Below the pieces are notes generated by a model, which saw nothing but the letters and a program-made list of their open reading frames with translations, was not told the DNA's origin and ran no database searches. Source: Paenibacillus aestuarii (lineage in GTDB: Bacteria > Bacillota > Bacilli > Paenibacillales > NBRC-103111). From it: a stretch of DNA of 64,000 nt. The stretch spans positions 1 to 64,000 of the forward strand of contig NZ_JAQFVF010000026.1 in NCBI RefSeq assembly GCF_027789125.1. The letters are read 5' to 3'. Below are positions 34,619 to 42,833 of this stretch, piece after piece. Position 1 is the stretch's first letter; each line of letters opens with the position of its first letter. Made by a program: the position numbers and the translations under genes.

Positions 34619-34655
34619 GAGGTCGCAAAGGCAGTTTGTGGCCCTCCTCTTTTAT
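34619..34655 (+). terminator. Probable terminator after the binding-protein gene
   Basis: GGAGAGG pairs imperfectly with CCTCCTC around about 18 bases and is followed by TTTTATTT. Confidence 0.5.
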
Positions 34656-34750
34656 TTAGAAAATGAGTTCTAATCGGCCGAAGGGATCGCGCCTGGTAAA
34701 AGCGAAGTATACTGTTCAGTACATACATGCTATATGATGTGGGGGGCTTT

Positions 34751-37078
34751 ATGTTTAACTGGATTACACTCATTCGTCAGTCAAGTTCCAAGCATATCAC
34801 GAATCAGGGCAAGTATTTGTATAAGCTTATTTGGCTTGGTTGCATCTCAGTTTGCATCCCTTTAATACTGGCAAGTGCCGTATACTATCAATTTTCCATG
34901 AAGCGGACCCAGGAGCAGATTATGAACGAAAGCACGTCGTCGCTGTCCTCGATGAAGGATCGGTCGGAGCGGGTGCTGCAGTCGATTGAGCAGGAGTCCC
35001 TACAGCTCGCCGTCGATCCTATTTTGACGGACTTCTTCATTGATCCGAACAAGAATGACAGCTGGCTGTGGCATCGGGATTTTTTGGATAAAATTAATTT
35101 GGTCAAAAACAGCGACAGCTTCGTGAATGAGATTTATTTTTATAATACGAAGGAAAATGTAGTCTTATCGAACCGCTATGGGGCCATTGAGAAGGAAAAC
35201 TATCCGTATGAAAAGGATATCGATCAAATCCTCCAAGAGGGAAATATTTCTCGATGGTCTTATATGCCTTCTGCGCAAAAAGATGGGTACGTGACGTTCG
35301 CACGGGTCCTCCCGAACACGGGAGGGACGCAAGTAAAGGGAGTTCTTGCTTTTGAAATTGAGAAATCCGCTTTCAGTGCGTTTATGGATCCGGATACGTA
35401 TCTGCTTCCAGTCGAGCAGAATTTATTTGTCATCCACCAAGTGCGTGTGCCAGGGAGCAGCGAAATCGGCTATGAACAAGCAGTATCTTTATTAAGAAGT
35501 TTGCCAAGCATCAACGGAATCATGGACTTGAGCGCGAACTCAGGCAGCTTCTTGGCGAAAGGGATTGACGGAGACACGGCCCACTTCTTGTATACCAAAA
35601 ACATTTATGGCCGAATTTACGTAACCATTGTACCGGAGCAAATCATTGCTAATCAGCTTAATTGGATTCGGGGCGTTACGCTGCTGTTCTTAATTATTTT
35701 TATTTTCTTTGGCGTGCTGCTGACTTACTTTAACTCCAAGCGGGCGTATAATCCGATCGGGCAATTGATCAAGCACAGCAAAGAGCTGCGCATCGGACAC
35801 ATTCAAAATAAAGATAACGAGCTCGATTACATCAAAGCATGTTTGGACTTCCTGAATAAGGAGACAGAAAAGTTAGGTGGTTTTATGGCAAGCATCCAGC
35901 CGACGCTTAGGGAAAAATTCCTTCAGCAGTTGGTGAATGGGGAATATTTGAGGAAAGAGCCTTTATTGCGCGATTGTGAAGCTAACGGCGTTTCCGTACA
36001 TTCGACGAATGTCGTAATTATTGTAGACGCTGACAATCTGGCGAGAGATAAGCGCTTTCGTCCTGAAGAAAAAGGGATCATCGCTTTCGTTATCTCCAAT
36101 GTTATGCAAGAACTGCTGCAAGCAAACGCCAATATACAGGGATATGTCATCCCTGACAAAGGTAGAGGGGTCGCGCTGCTGCAATTTAGCGTGGATATCG
36201 AGCAGGAAACAATGCATCGAATGGCCTTGGACTATGCGCAATCGGTCTGTATTTCGCTGGAAAAGCACCTGTCCATCAAAGCTTCGGCAGGCGTCGGGCG
36301 GTTTTATTTTCACATTGAGGATGTGCCTGTTTCGTGTAAAGAGGCAGAGAGTGCATTGCAATACAGAATTTTCCATAAGACGGAAAGTGTGCTGTTTATT
36401 GAACAGCTTGAGAATGAGAAGAAACAGGCGTCGAACCGCTATCCTCGTGAACATGAAACCTCCATTATCAGTTCCTTGGAGCAAGGGGAGTCGGATGGAG
36501 CGGTGGAAGGGTTGGCGGCTTTTACGGAAGCGATCTGCGCCTCACAGTCTTACCGGTTTATTTATCAGAGCTATCACCTTCTGCTCTCTGCATTAATCAC
36601 ATCGTTAGAGAAGCAAGGGACGAATCTGCTTGATCTCTTAGAGCATGATTGGTATGGGCATCTGCATGCCATGCACACGTCGGAGGAAATTGCCGATTGG
36701 TTTGCAGGTACTTTATTCCCGAATTATATATTGATTACTTCACAATGCCGCAATGATTCCGGGCAATCCGTAATTCAGCAAGTGTGCCGGCATATTAGGG
36801 ATAATTGCGGCAGTGATCTGTCCCTCGTGCAGTGTGCCGACCAGGTTGGGCTTAGCCCCTCCTATTTAAGCCGACTGTTTAAAAAAGAGATGGGTGTTAA
36901 CTTCCTTGACTACGTCGTAGAATGCAAAGTTGACGAAGCCAAAAGATTGCTGGCGGAAACCGATCAAAACGTGAGCGAAATTGCGATCGCCGTAGGCTAC
37001 TCGGAACGTAACTTGAACCGTATTTTCCAGCGGTTTATGAAAATGTCGCCAAGCGCCTTCCGTACAAGACAGCGTTGA
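34751..37078 (+). CDS. Membrane-bound AraC-family regulator (YtdP type)
   Basis: The start is ATG 34751, behind GGGGGG; an upstream ATG at 34727 has no site. The 775-residue protein has one membrane helix at about 24-47, a roughly 250-residue extracellular sensor domain (Cache-like), a second helix near 300-322 (LLFLIIFIFFGVLLTYF), a cytoplasmic linker and two AraC helix-turn-helix motifs at about 675-770 (SLVQCADQVGLSPSYLSRLF). Such one-component receptors control nearby sugar uptake genes directly from the membrane. Its position between the binding-protein gene and the permease genes makes it the likely regulator of region 5. The ligand may be presented by the binding protein. Confidence 0.9.
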   Translation: MFNWITLIRQSSSKHITNQGKYLYKLIWLGCISVCIPLILASAVYYQFSMKRTQEQIMNESTSSLSSMKDRSERVLQSIEQESLQLAVDPILTDFFIDPNKNDSWLWHRDFLDKINLVKNSDSFVNEIYFYNTKENVVLSNRYGAIEKENYPYEKDIDQILQEGNISRWSYMPSAQKDGYVTFARVLPNTGGTQVKGVLAFEIEKSAFSAFMDPDTYLLPVEQNLFVIHQVRVPGSSEIGYEQAVSLLRSLPSINGIMDLSANSGSFLAKGIDGDTAHFLYTKNIYGRIYVTIVPEQIIANQLNWIRGVTLLFLIIFIFFGVLLTYFNSKRAYNPIGQLIKHSKELRIGHIQNKDNELDYIKACLDFLNKETEKLGGFMASIQPTLREKFLQQLVNGEYLRKEPLLRDCEANGVSVHSTNVVIIVDADNLARDKRFRPEEKGIIAFVISNVMQELLQANANIQGYVIPDKGRGVALLQFSVDIEQETMHRMALDYAQSVCISLEKHLSIKASAGVGRFYFHIEDVPVSCKEAESALQYRIFHKTESVLFIEQLENEKKQASNRYPREHETSIISSLEQGESDGAVEGLAAFTEAICASQSYRFIYQSYHLLLSALITSLEKQGTNLLDLLEHDWYGHLHAMHTSEEIADWFAGTLFPNYILITSQCRNDSGQSVIQQVCRHIRDNCGSDLSLVQCADQVGLSPSYLSRLFKKEMGVNFLDYVVECKVDEAKRLLAETDQNVSEIAIAVGYSERNLNRIFQRFMKMSPSAFRTRQR

Positions 37079-37115
37079 GGAAATTGCATAGATAGAACCG
37101 TGACGATGACGGGAT

Positions 37116-37169
37116 GAGGCGCCGATTTGGAGGTACGATGAATACCTGCCGTGAAGAGGCGCCTCTTAT
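37116..37169 (+). terminator. Terminator-like nested hairpin after the AraC gene
   Basis: GAGGCGCC (37116-37123) pairs with GGCGCCTC (37158-37165), with an inner AGGTA/TACCT helix, followed by TTATT. It lies 44 bases before the ribosome site of the next gene and could also act as an attenuator. Confidence 0.65.
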
Positions 37170-37212
37170 TGTGAACGGCCAAAATGATCTTTATTCCGAA
37201 GGAGGATGACGT

Positions 37213-39816
37213 ATGGGTGAAAAAAATGAGCTCACACTCCTCAGATTACCTGACGATGCGAAAGCTTATCATGAATCGATTAACTGGGCGGTTCAATATT
37301 TGCAGGAAATGTGCGTAAGCAAGGGGATTCGCATGAGCGAAGCGTCGACATTGCTCGTTGAGAACGCAGGCTTGAGCCTTCGGCTTACTCCCCCGGAAGA
37401 AGCAGTGGAGGGCGATACGTCCGCAGTAAGCGGTGCTTTTAGCATGCATTGGACGGAATCGGAGACGTCCAAGATTCTGGACATTACTGGAAGTGACACC
37501 CAAGGCGTCATGTATGCCATTCTGGAATTAGCTGACATCATTCGATATGCGGATGATCCGTTGGAAGCATTGAAACAGATCAAGCCCCACTCCGATCGTC
37601 CGGCTTCCCCTGTAAGGTCTGTAAACCGCATCTTTGCCAGCGAACAGGAAGATAAGATTTGGTTTCACGATCGCAACTTCTGGGATGCCTACTTGACTGA
37701 ATTAGCGACGCATCGCTTTAACAGGTTCCATCTTGCTCTGGGGATGGGATATGACTACGGGCATGATCCTGGTGTGCAGGATAATTATTTTTGCTTCCCT
37801 TATCCTTATTTGATTACGCTCCCTGAGTATGATGTCAAAGTGCAAGGGCTTCCTGACGGCGAAGTGGATCGTAATTTCAGCACGCTTCTGTATATTGGCC
37901 AAGCCTGCCGGCGGAGGGGCATTCATTTTCAACTGGGGCTTTGGACGCATGCTTATGATCCGAGCGACAGCCCGAATGCCAGGTATGTGATAACGGGCTT
38001 GAACGCAGCGTCTCATGCGGCATATTGCCATCACGCGCTGCGCAAGCTGCTGCAACAATGCCCGTACATTGACGGTGTTACGATCCGTACCCATTATGAG
38101 GGAGGGATACCGGAGCCGGCAGAAGCGTTCTGGCAGGAGGTTTTCGCAGGCATGGCTGCTTGCGGGCGACGAATAGAACTGGATCTCCATGCCAAGGGGA
38201 TCGACGATGTCAGAATGCAGGCTGCGAGGGAGGTCGGGCTGCCTGTCGTGGTATCTCCGAAATATTGGGCGGAGCATATGGGCCTCCCCTACCATCAAGC
38301 TGCGATCCGCAGCATGGAGCTGCCGGTAGAGCGGACCGATCGTGATGACCTGATGTCGATCACAGCAACGTATCGCAGATTTACACGATACGGCTATGCA
38401 GATTTTCTCAAGGAGAAGAGAGACTACGACGTATTGTTCCGTCTTTGGCCAGGCACACAAAGGCTGCTGCTTTGGGGAGATCCCGCAATCGCAGCGGGTT
38501 ATGGGGCAATGGGGACGTTGGGCGGAAGTCTCGGCGTTGAACTATGCGAACCGCTATCTTTTAAAGGCAGAAAGAATTCGGGTTCGGTAGGCGGCAGGGA
38601 GGTCTATCAAGATCGTACGCTTCAATTAAATGGTGAAGAGTGGAAAAAATACGAGTATAGCTACCGGCTGTGGGGCCGTCTGCTGTACAATCCGCAAGCC
38701 GAACCCGCTTCGTGGCGCCGATACACCAAATCCCGGTTCGGGGCGGCTGCCGAGGCTTGTGAGCAAGCTTTGGCGCATGCAAGCCGAATTTTGCCGCTGA
38801 TCACAGTCGCGCATATGCCTTCGGCGGCGAACAACGTCTATTGGCCTGAGATGTATGCCAATATGCCGATCGTCGCCGGGGGCGATCCGTCGCCCTATGA
38901 TTTCGACACACCGTCGCCCAAAACGTTCGGTGCCGTAAGCCCGGCTGACCCGGCGCTCTTCTATGGCATCAACGAGTATGTCGCCGATCTAAGCAACGGA
39001 TCGCTTAGCGGCAAGCTCTCACCGCTTGGCGTGGCGGACCGCCTGCAGAAGCTTGCCGAGCAAGCAGAGGTCGCTATCGGTCAAGCCTATGCCAAAGTGA
39101 GGGATGCGGAAGATCCTGTCTTCCGACGCTGGGCGACGGATGTCGAGGTTCAGGCAGGGCTGGGGACATTTTTCGCTGCCAAATTAAGGGCAGGAGTGGC
39201 GTACGCCCTGTTTGAACACAACGATGATGAGCAGTGCCTGGAAGCGGCCATCCGCTCTTACCACTTGGCCAAGGAAGCCTGGATGCATATCGTTTCTGTA
39301 ACAAGAGGCGTGTACAAAGAGGATATCACGTTTGGGGTTGTGTCCTACATGCGCGGGAACTGGGCTGCGCGAATGACGGATATTGATACGGACTTGGCGG
39401 CGATGGAGCTTCTTCGGCGAGGTGCCATTCCACTATCCACTCGCCAAGCGGTGAGCCAGCTGCTGGAAGGTGAAGCCTTTGACCGCTACCAGCTTACGCA
39501 TACACCGCCTGCAGGTTTCGATGCTGGGACAAAGGTTCGCTTGCTGGCTGAGGTGAGAGCAAGCGAGTCTGATAGAGAACCTACGGTTATTGTGCACTAT
39601 CGGCATTTGAATCAAGTCGAGGCTTATCGGCAAACCGAGGCACAGCGAACAGAGAGCGGGTTTGTCGCTGAAATCCCCGATGCCTACACAGACTCACCGT
39701 ATCCAATTTTGTACTTTTTTGAAGTCCGCGATTCTCATGGCGCAGCTTGTTATTTGCCGGGTTTTAACGAAACCCTATCCAATCAGCCGTATTATTTGAT
39801 TCACAGCAGCTCGTAA
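37213..39816 (+). CDS. Unclassified glycosidase-like protein, paralog B (with extra C-terminal domain)
   Basis: The 867-residue protein is the largest and most divergent of the three paralogs. It has an N-terminal hexosaminidase-like alpha/beta domain (1-130, ending DTQGVMYAILELADI), then a barrel beginning FWDAYLTELATHRFN near 155. The acidic loop is TIRTHYEGGIPEP near 295, and the shared LWGRLLYNP follows near 490. A helical region like the others comes next, and an added 100-residue beta domain at the C-terminus. No signal peptide is seen. The Glu in YEGG aligns with LGER of paralog A and SEWMDG of paralog C. The ribosome site is GAAGGAGG. Function is inferred as a cytoplasmic glycosidase; activity and sugar are unknown. 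Confidence 0.68.
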   Translation: MGEKNELTLLRLPDDAKAYHESINWAVQYLQEMCVSKGIRMSEASTLLVENAGLSLRLTPPEEAVEGDTSAVSGAFSMHWTESETSKILDITGSDTQGVMYAILELADIIRYADDPLEALKQIKPHSDRPASPVRSVNRIFASEQEDKIWFHDRNFWDAYLTELATHRFNRFHLALGMGYDYGHDPGVQDNYFCFPYPYLITLPEYDVKVQGLPDGEVDRNFSTLLYIGQACRRRGIHFQLGLWTHAYDPSDSPNARYVITGLNAASHAAYCHHALRKLLQQCPYIDGVTIRTHYEGGIPEPAEAFWQEVFAGMAACGRRIELDLHAKGIDDVRMQAAREVGLPVVVSPKYWAEHMGLPYHQAAIRSMELPVERTDRDDLMSITATYRRFTRYGYADFLKEKRDYDVLFRLWPGTQRLLLWGDPAIAAGYGAMGTLGGSLGVELCEPLSFKGRKNSGSVGGREVYQDRTLQLNGEEWKKYEYSYRLWGRLLYNPQAEPASWRRYTKSRFGAAAEACEQALAHASRILPLITVAHMPSAANNVYWPEMYANMPIVAGGDPSPYDFDTPSPKTFGAVSPADPALFYGINEYVADLSNGSLSGKLSPLGVADRLQKLAEQAEVAIGQAYAKVRDAEDPVFRRWATDVEVQAGLGTFFAAKLRAGVAYALFEHNDDEQCLEAAIRSYHLAKEAWMHIVSVTRGVYKEDITFGVVSYMRGNWAARMTDIDTDLAAMELLRRGAIPLSTRQAVSQLLEGEAFDRYQLTHTPPAGFDAGTKVRLLAEVRASESDREPTVIVHYRHLNQVEAYRQTEAQRTESGFVAEIPDAYTDSPYPILYFFEVRDSHGAACYLPGFNETLSNQPYYLIHSSS

Positions 39817-39831
39817 TCACGAAGCAGGAAC

Positions 39832-39875
39832 GACGGGAGCTTTCCTATTGAATGGGAGAGCACCCGTCTTTTTTT
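39832..39875 (+). terminator. Terminator after paralog B
   Basis: GACGGG.GCT.TCC pairs with GGA.AGC.CCCGTC (39832-39868), then seven T. Confidence 0.92.
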
Positions 39876-40031
39876 CACGAGCTTTCGGACAGATTTTGCC
39901 GCAAAGACAATAATTGACTATAGCGAGTCGGAGCCGGTGATCCTCAAGAATTGTCTATTGGCTGCCTGCAACCCCGAGCCTATACTAAATCGTGTAATGG
40001 AAGGGTTTTCAAAACAAAAGAGAGGTGCATG

Positions 40032-40985
40032 ATGATGCAATCGACGGCAGGGCTTTCAACGAAGGGCGTTACGCAGGCCCGTTCCCGCAGCTGGAGACAA
40101 TTGGCCCGGCACAAATACGTGTATTTGCTTGCTTTACCGGGCGCTCTTTATTTTATTTTATTTAAATTTGTTCCGCTGTGGGGGCTGCTGCTGGCCTTTA
40201 CAGAGTACAACCCGTACGCGGGGATTAGCGGGAGCGAATGGGTGGGGATGAAGCATTTTGCCGAACTGTTCACGGATCCAAGCTTCTATTTAATGCTCCG
40301 GAATACGTTTGCCATTAATATTTTCGGCTTGATCTTTATGTTTCCGGTTCCGATTGTGCTTGCGCTCATGCTGAACGAAGTGCGGCACGAGGCTTTTAAA
40401 AGATTCAATCAATCCATCGTTTACTTGCCGCATTTTTTGTCCTGGGTCGTTGTTGTCAGTCTTACGTTTTTCATTTTGTCTTCGGATGTCGGCATTGTGA
40501 ATAAAGTCATCACAGGCTGGGGGTACGAGCAGATTGCCTTTCTTTCCAATCCGAATTATTTCTGGGCGTTGATTACGGCGCAAAATATGTGGAAGGAAGC
40601 CGGATGGGGAACCATCATCTTTTTGGCAGCTATGGCAGGCGTAGATCCTCAGCGATATGAAGCTGCAGTTGTGGACGGTGCCACAAGATGGAGACAAATC
40701 TGGCATATTACACTGCCTGCAATCCGGCCAACCATTATTATTTTGTTAATCCTGCGCTTAGGGCATATGGCCGATGTCGGCTTTGAGCAAGTGCTGCTGA
40801 TGATGAATCCGCTGGTTTCCTCTGTAGGCGAAGTATTCGATACGTATGCGTATTCGATCGGCGTGCTGCAGGGTAAAGTCAGCACCGGTGTGACCGTCGG
40901 CATGTTCAAAGGCGTGGTCGGCCTGATCCTGGTCATGGTATCCAATTACATTGTAAAAAAACTGGGGCACGAAGGGATCTACTAA
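40032..40985 (+). CDS. ABC sugar transporter permease (LplB type)
   Basis: There are three ATGs in a row (40029, 40032, 40035) after AGAGGTG; the middle one has the best spacing. The roughly 317-residue protein has six membrane helices, with the opening YVYLLALPGALYFILFKFVPLWG and the EAA loop AAMAGVDPQRYEAAVVDGA near 205. It pairs with the next gene to form the channel of a CUT1 sugar importer. Neither this locus nor the second one encodes an ATPase, so a shared MsmX-like ATPase elsewhere is expected. A longer frame to 39951 lacks a ribosome site. Confidence 0.93.
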   Translation: MMQSTAGLSTKGVTQARSRSWRQLARHKYVYLLALPGALYFILFKFVPLWGLLLAFTEYNPYAGISGSEWVGMKHFAELFTDPSFYLMLRNTFAINIFGLIFMFPVPIVLALMLNEVRHEAFKRFNQSIVYLPHFLSWVVVVSLTFFILSSDVGIVNKVITGWGYEQIAFLSNPNYFWALITAQNMWKEAGWGTIIFLAAMAGVDPQRYEAAVVDGATRWRQIWHITLPAIRPTIIILLILRLGHMADVGFEQVLLMMNPLVSSVGEVFDTYAYSIGVLQGKVSTGVTVGMFKGVVGLILVMVSNYIVKKLGHEGIY

Positions 40986-41016
40986 CAACGCGCTTCACGA
41001 AAAGGAGGCTGGCACG

Positions 41017-41898
41017 ATGAGTTTCGTTGCTAAAAAGAAGTTAACTTTGTTCGACTACGTGAATTATTCACTGTTGGCCATCATTTCTCTGGTCTGTTTG
41101 TTTCCGTTTCTTTATGTGTTCAGCGTTTCGTTCACCGATCCGAAGGTGTATGTTCCGTTAAAATTTTATTTATTTCCCGATAAATGGTCGTTGTCAGCTT
41201 ATAAATATATTTTATCGACGAACAGTTTCATTCATGCGCTGAAGAGTACGGTGTTTGTTACCGTGGTCGGGACGATTCTGAATCTGATTGTATCCTTCAG
41301 TTTTGCATATGTGCTTACGAAGAAAACGCTGCCAGGCAGAGGGGTTTTGCTTGGCGCTGTGGTGTTCACCCTTGTCTTCAATGCGGGCATTTTGCCAAGT
41401 TATTTGCTGATCAAGCAGCTTGGTCTGCTTAACTCCTATTGGTCGCTCATTTGGCCGACGCTGACCAGCGCATGGAGCCTGCTCGTGATTAAGAGCTTCT
41501 TGGAGTCACACCCGCCTGAGCTGGAAGAATCGGCCCGAATCGATGGGTGCACGGAGATTGGTGTCTTTCTCAGGATCATTATTCCTTTATCGATGCCGGC
41601 AATTGCCGCCTTCATGCTCTTTTTTGCCGTGTCGCATTGGAACACGTATTTTAACGCGCTAATTTATATATCGGATTCTAAAAAGTGGACGCTCCAAGTG
41701 TTGATCAAATCACTGGTCATTGATTCCGACTCCACGGGCGTCGGGCAGGCTGGAGCAGGCGGTGACGACCGGATCGTTCCGCAGGAAACGATACGAATGG
41801 CCGCCATCATGCTGGCGATGGTTCCGATTCTGCTGGTCTATCCGTTTTTACAGAAGCACTTTGCCAAAGGCGTTATGCTCGGTTCAGTCAAAGGTTAG
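41017..41898 (+). CDS. ABC sugar transporter permease (YtcP type)
   Basis: The 293-residue partner permease has six membrane helices, the EAA loop ELEESARIDGCTEIGVF near 170 and the C-terminal PFLQKHFAKGVMLGSVKG typical of YtcP/LplC proteins. The ribosome site is AAAGGAGG. It lies 31 bases after the LplB-type gene. The two permeases most likely work with the binding protein at 33045. The dehydrogenase gene follows after 41 bases, so transport and catabolism are probably on one transcript. Confidence 0.94.
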   Translation: MSFVAKKKLTLFDYVNYSLLAIISLVCLFPFLYVFSVSFTDPKVYVPLKFYLFPDKWSLSAYKYILSTNSFIHALKSTVFVTVVGTILNLIVSFSFAYVLTKKTLPGRGVLLGAVVFTLVFNAGILPSYLLIKQLGLLNSYWSLIWPTLTSAWSLLVIKSFLESHPPELEESARIDGCTEIGVFLRIIIPLSMPAIAAFMLFFAVSHWNTYFNALIYISDSKKWTLQVLIKSLVIDSDSTGVGQAGAGGDDRIVPQETIRMAAIMLAMVPILLVYPFLQKHFAKGVMLGSVKG

Positions 41899-41939
41899 GC
41901 TAGCAGTCCAACATTCCATGGATAAGGAAGGTAAAGAGG

Positions 41940-42833
41940 ATGAATTTGTCAACGGAAAAGGCCGTAATCGGCTTTATTGGCTTAGGCGTTATGGGCAAAA
42001 GTATGGCCCGCAATCTTATGAAAGCAGGATACCGGCTTCATGTCTATAACCGGACTAAAAGCAAAGCGGACGAACTGCTGCAGGAAGGAGCGGTTTGGCA
42101 TGATAGTGCGGATGGCGTAGCCCAGCAAGCGGATGTCACGATCACGATGGTGGAATATCCCCGGGATGTTGAACAGATCGTCCTCGGTCAGACGGGCGTT
42201 CTGGCAGCAGCCAAGGAAGGGGCAGTGCTCATTGACATGACCACCTCAAGCCCGGAGTTAGCTGCGCGAATTTATGAAGAGTGTCTGAAGCGCGGAGTAC
42301 GGGCGCTGGATGCTCCCGTCTCCGGCGGCGATATCGGTGCGCGGGATGGCAAGCTATCGATCATGGTCGGTGGCGATGAAGAGGTGTTCGAAGCAGCTCT
42401 ACCCGTGCTGCAGGCTATGGGTTCCAATATTGTGTATCAAGGCAAGGCCGGTGCCGGACAGCATACCAAAATGTGCAACCAAATTGCCATTGCCGCCAAT
42501 ATGATGGGTGTATCCGAGGCGTTGGCTTATGCGGAGCGTTCCGGACTGAACCCGACGACCGTCTTGAAAAGCATCGAAACCGGGGCGGCCGGCAGCTGGT
42601 CGTTAAGCAATCTGGCTCCCCGGATCATTGCAGGGAATTATGCGCCTGGGTTCTATGTCAAGCACATGATCAAGGATCTGGGCATTGCGCTGCAAGCAGC
42701 CGAATCCATGGGGCTCGAAGCCCACGGCTTATCGCTGGCTAGAACGTTATACGAACGTTTGGCGGAATCCGGAGAGGCGGAAAGCGGTACGCAGGCGCTT
42801 ATTAAATTATATAGGGCAGGAACAATAGCATGA
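41940..42833 (+). CDS. Beta-hydroxyacid dehydrogenase (3-hydroxyisobutyrate / tartronate-semialdehyde reductase family)
   Basis: This 297-residue enzyme has the dinucleotide start GFIGLGVMGKSMARNL, substrate loop DAPVSGGDIGARDGKLSIM near 122 and the catalytic Lys in GAGQHTKMCNQ near 171. The family interconverts a beta-hydroxyacid and its semialdehyde, such as 3-hydroxyisobutyrate or tartronate semialdehyde/glycerate. The local methylmalonate-semialdehyde-type dehydrogenase favours a 3-hydroxyacid, while the glycerate kinase at 22963 favours glycerate. The sequence does not decide. It overlaps the next gene by 4 bases (ATGA). The ribosome site is GGAAGG, 8 bases upstream. Confidence 0.9.
   Translation: MNLSTEKAVIGFIGLGVMGKSMARNLMKAGYRLHVYNRTKSKADELLQEGAVWHDSADGVAQQADVTITMVEYPRDVEQIVLGQTGVLAAAKEGAVLIDMTTSSPELAARIYEECLKRGVRALDAPVSGGDIGARDGKLSIMVGGDEEVFEAALPVLQAMGSNIVYQGKAGAGQHTKMCNQIAIAANMMGVSEALAYAERSGLNPTTVLKSIETGAAGSWSLSNLAPRIIAGNYAPGFYVKHMIKDLGIALQAAESMGLEAHGLSLARTLYERLAESGEAESGTQALIKLYRAGTIA

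Noticed and set aside
39998-40011. Cre-like TGGAAGGGTTTTCA before the LplB-type gene
   Set aside because: The central CG of the CcpA site is changed to GG, so the match is not reliable.
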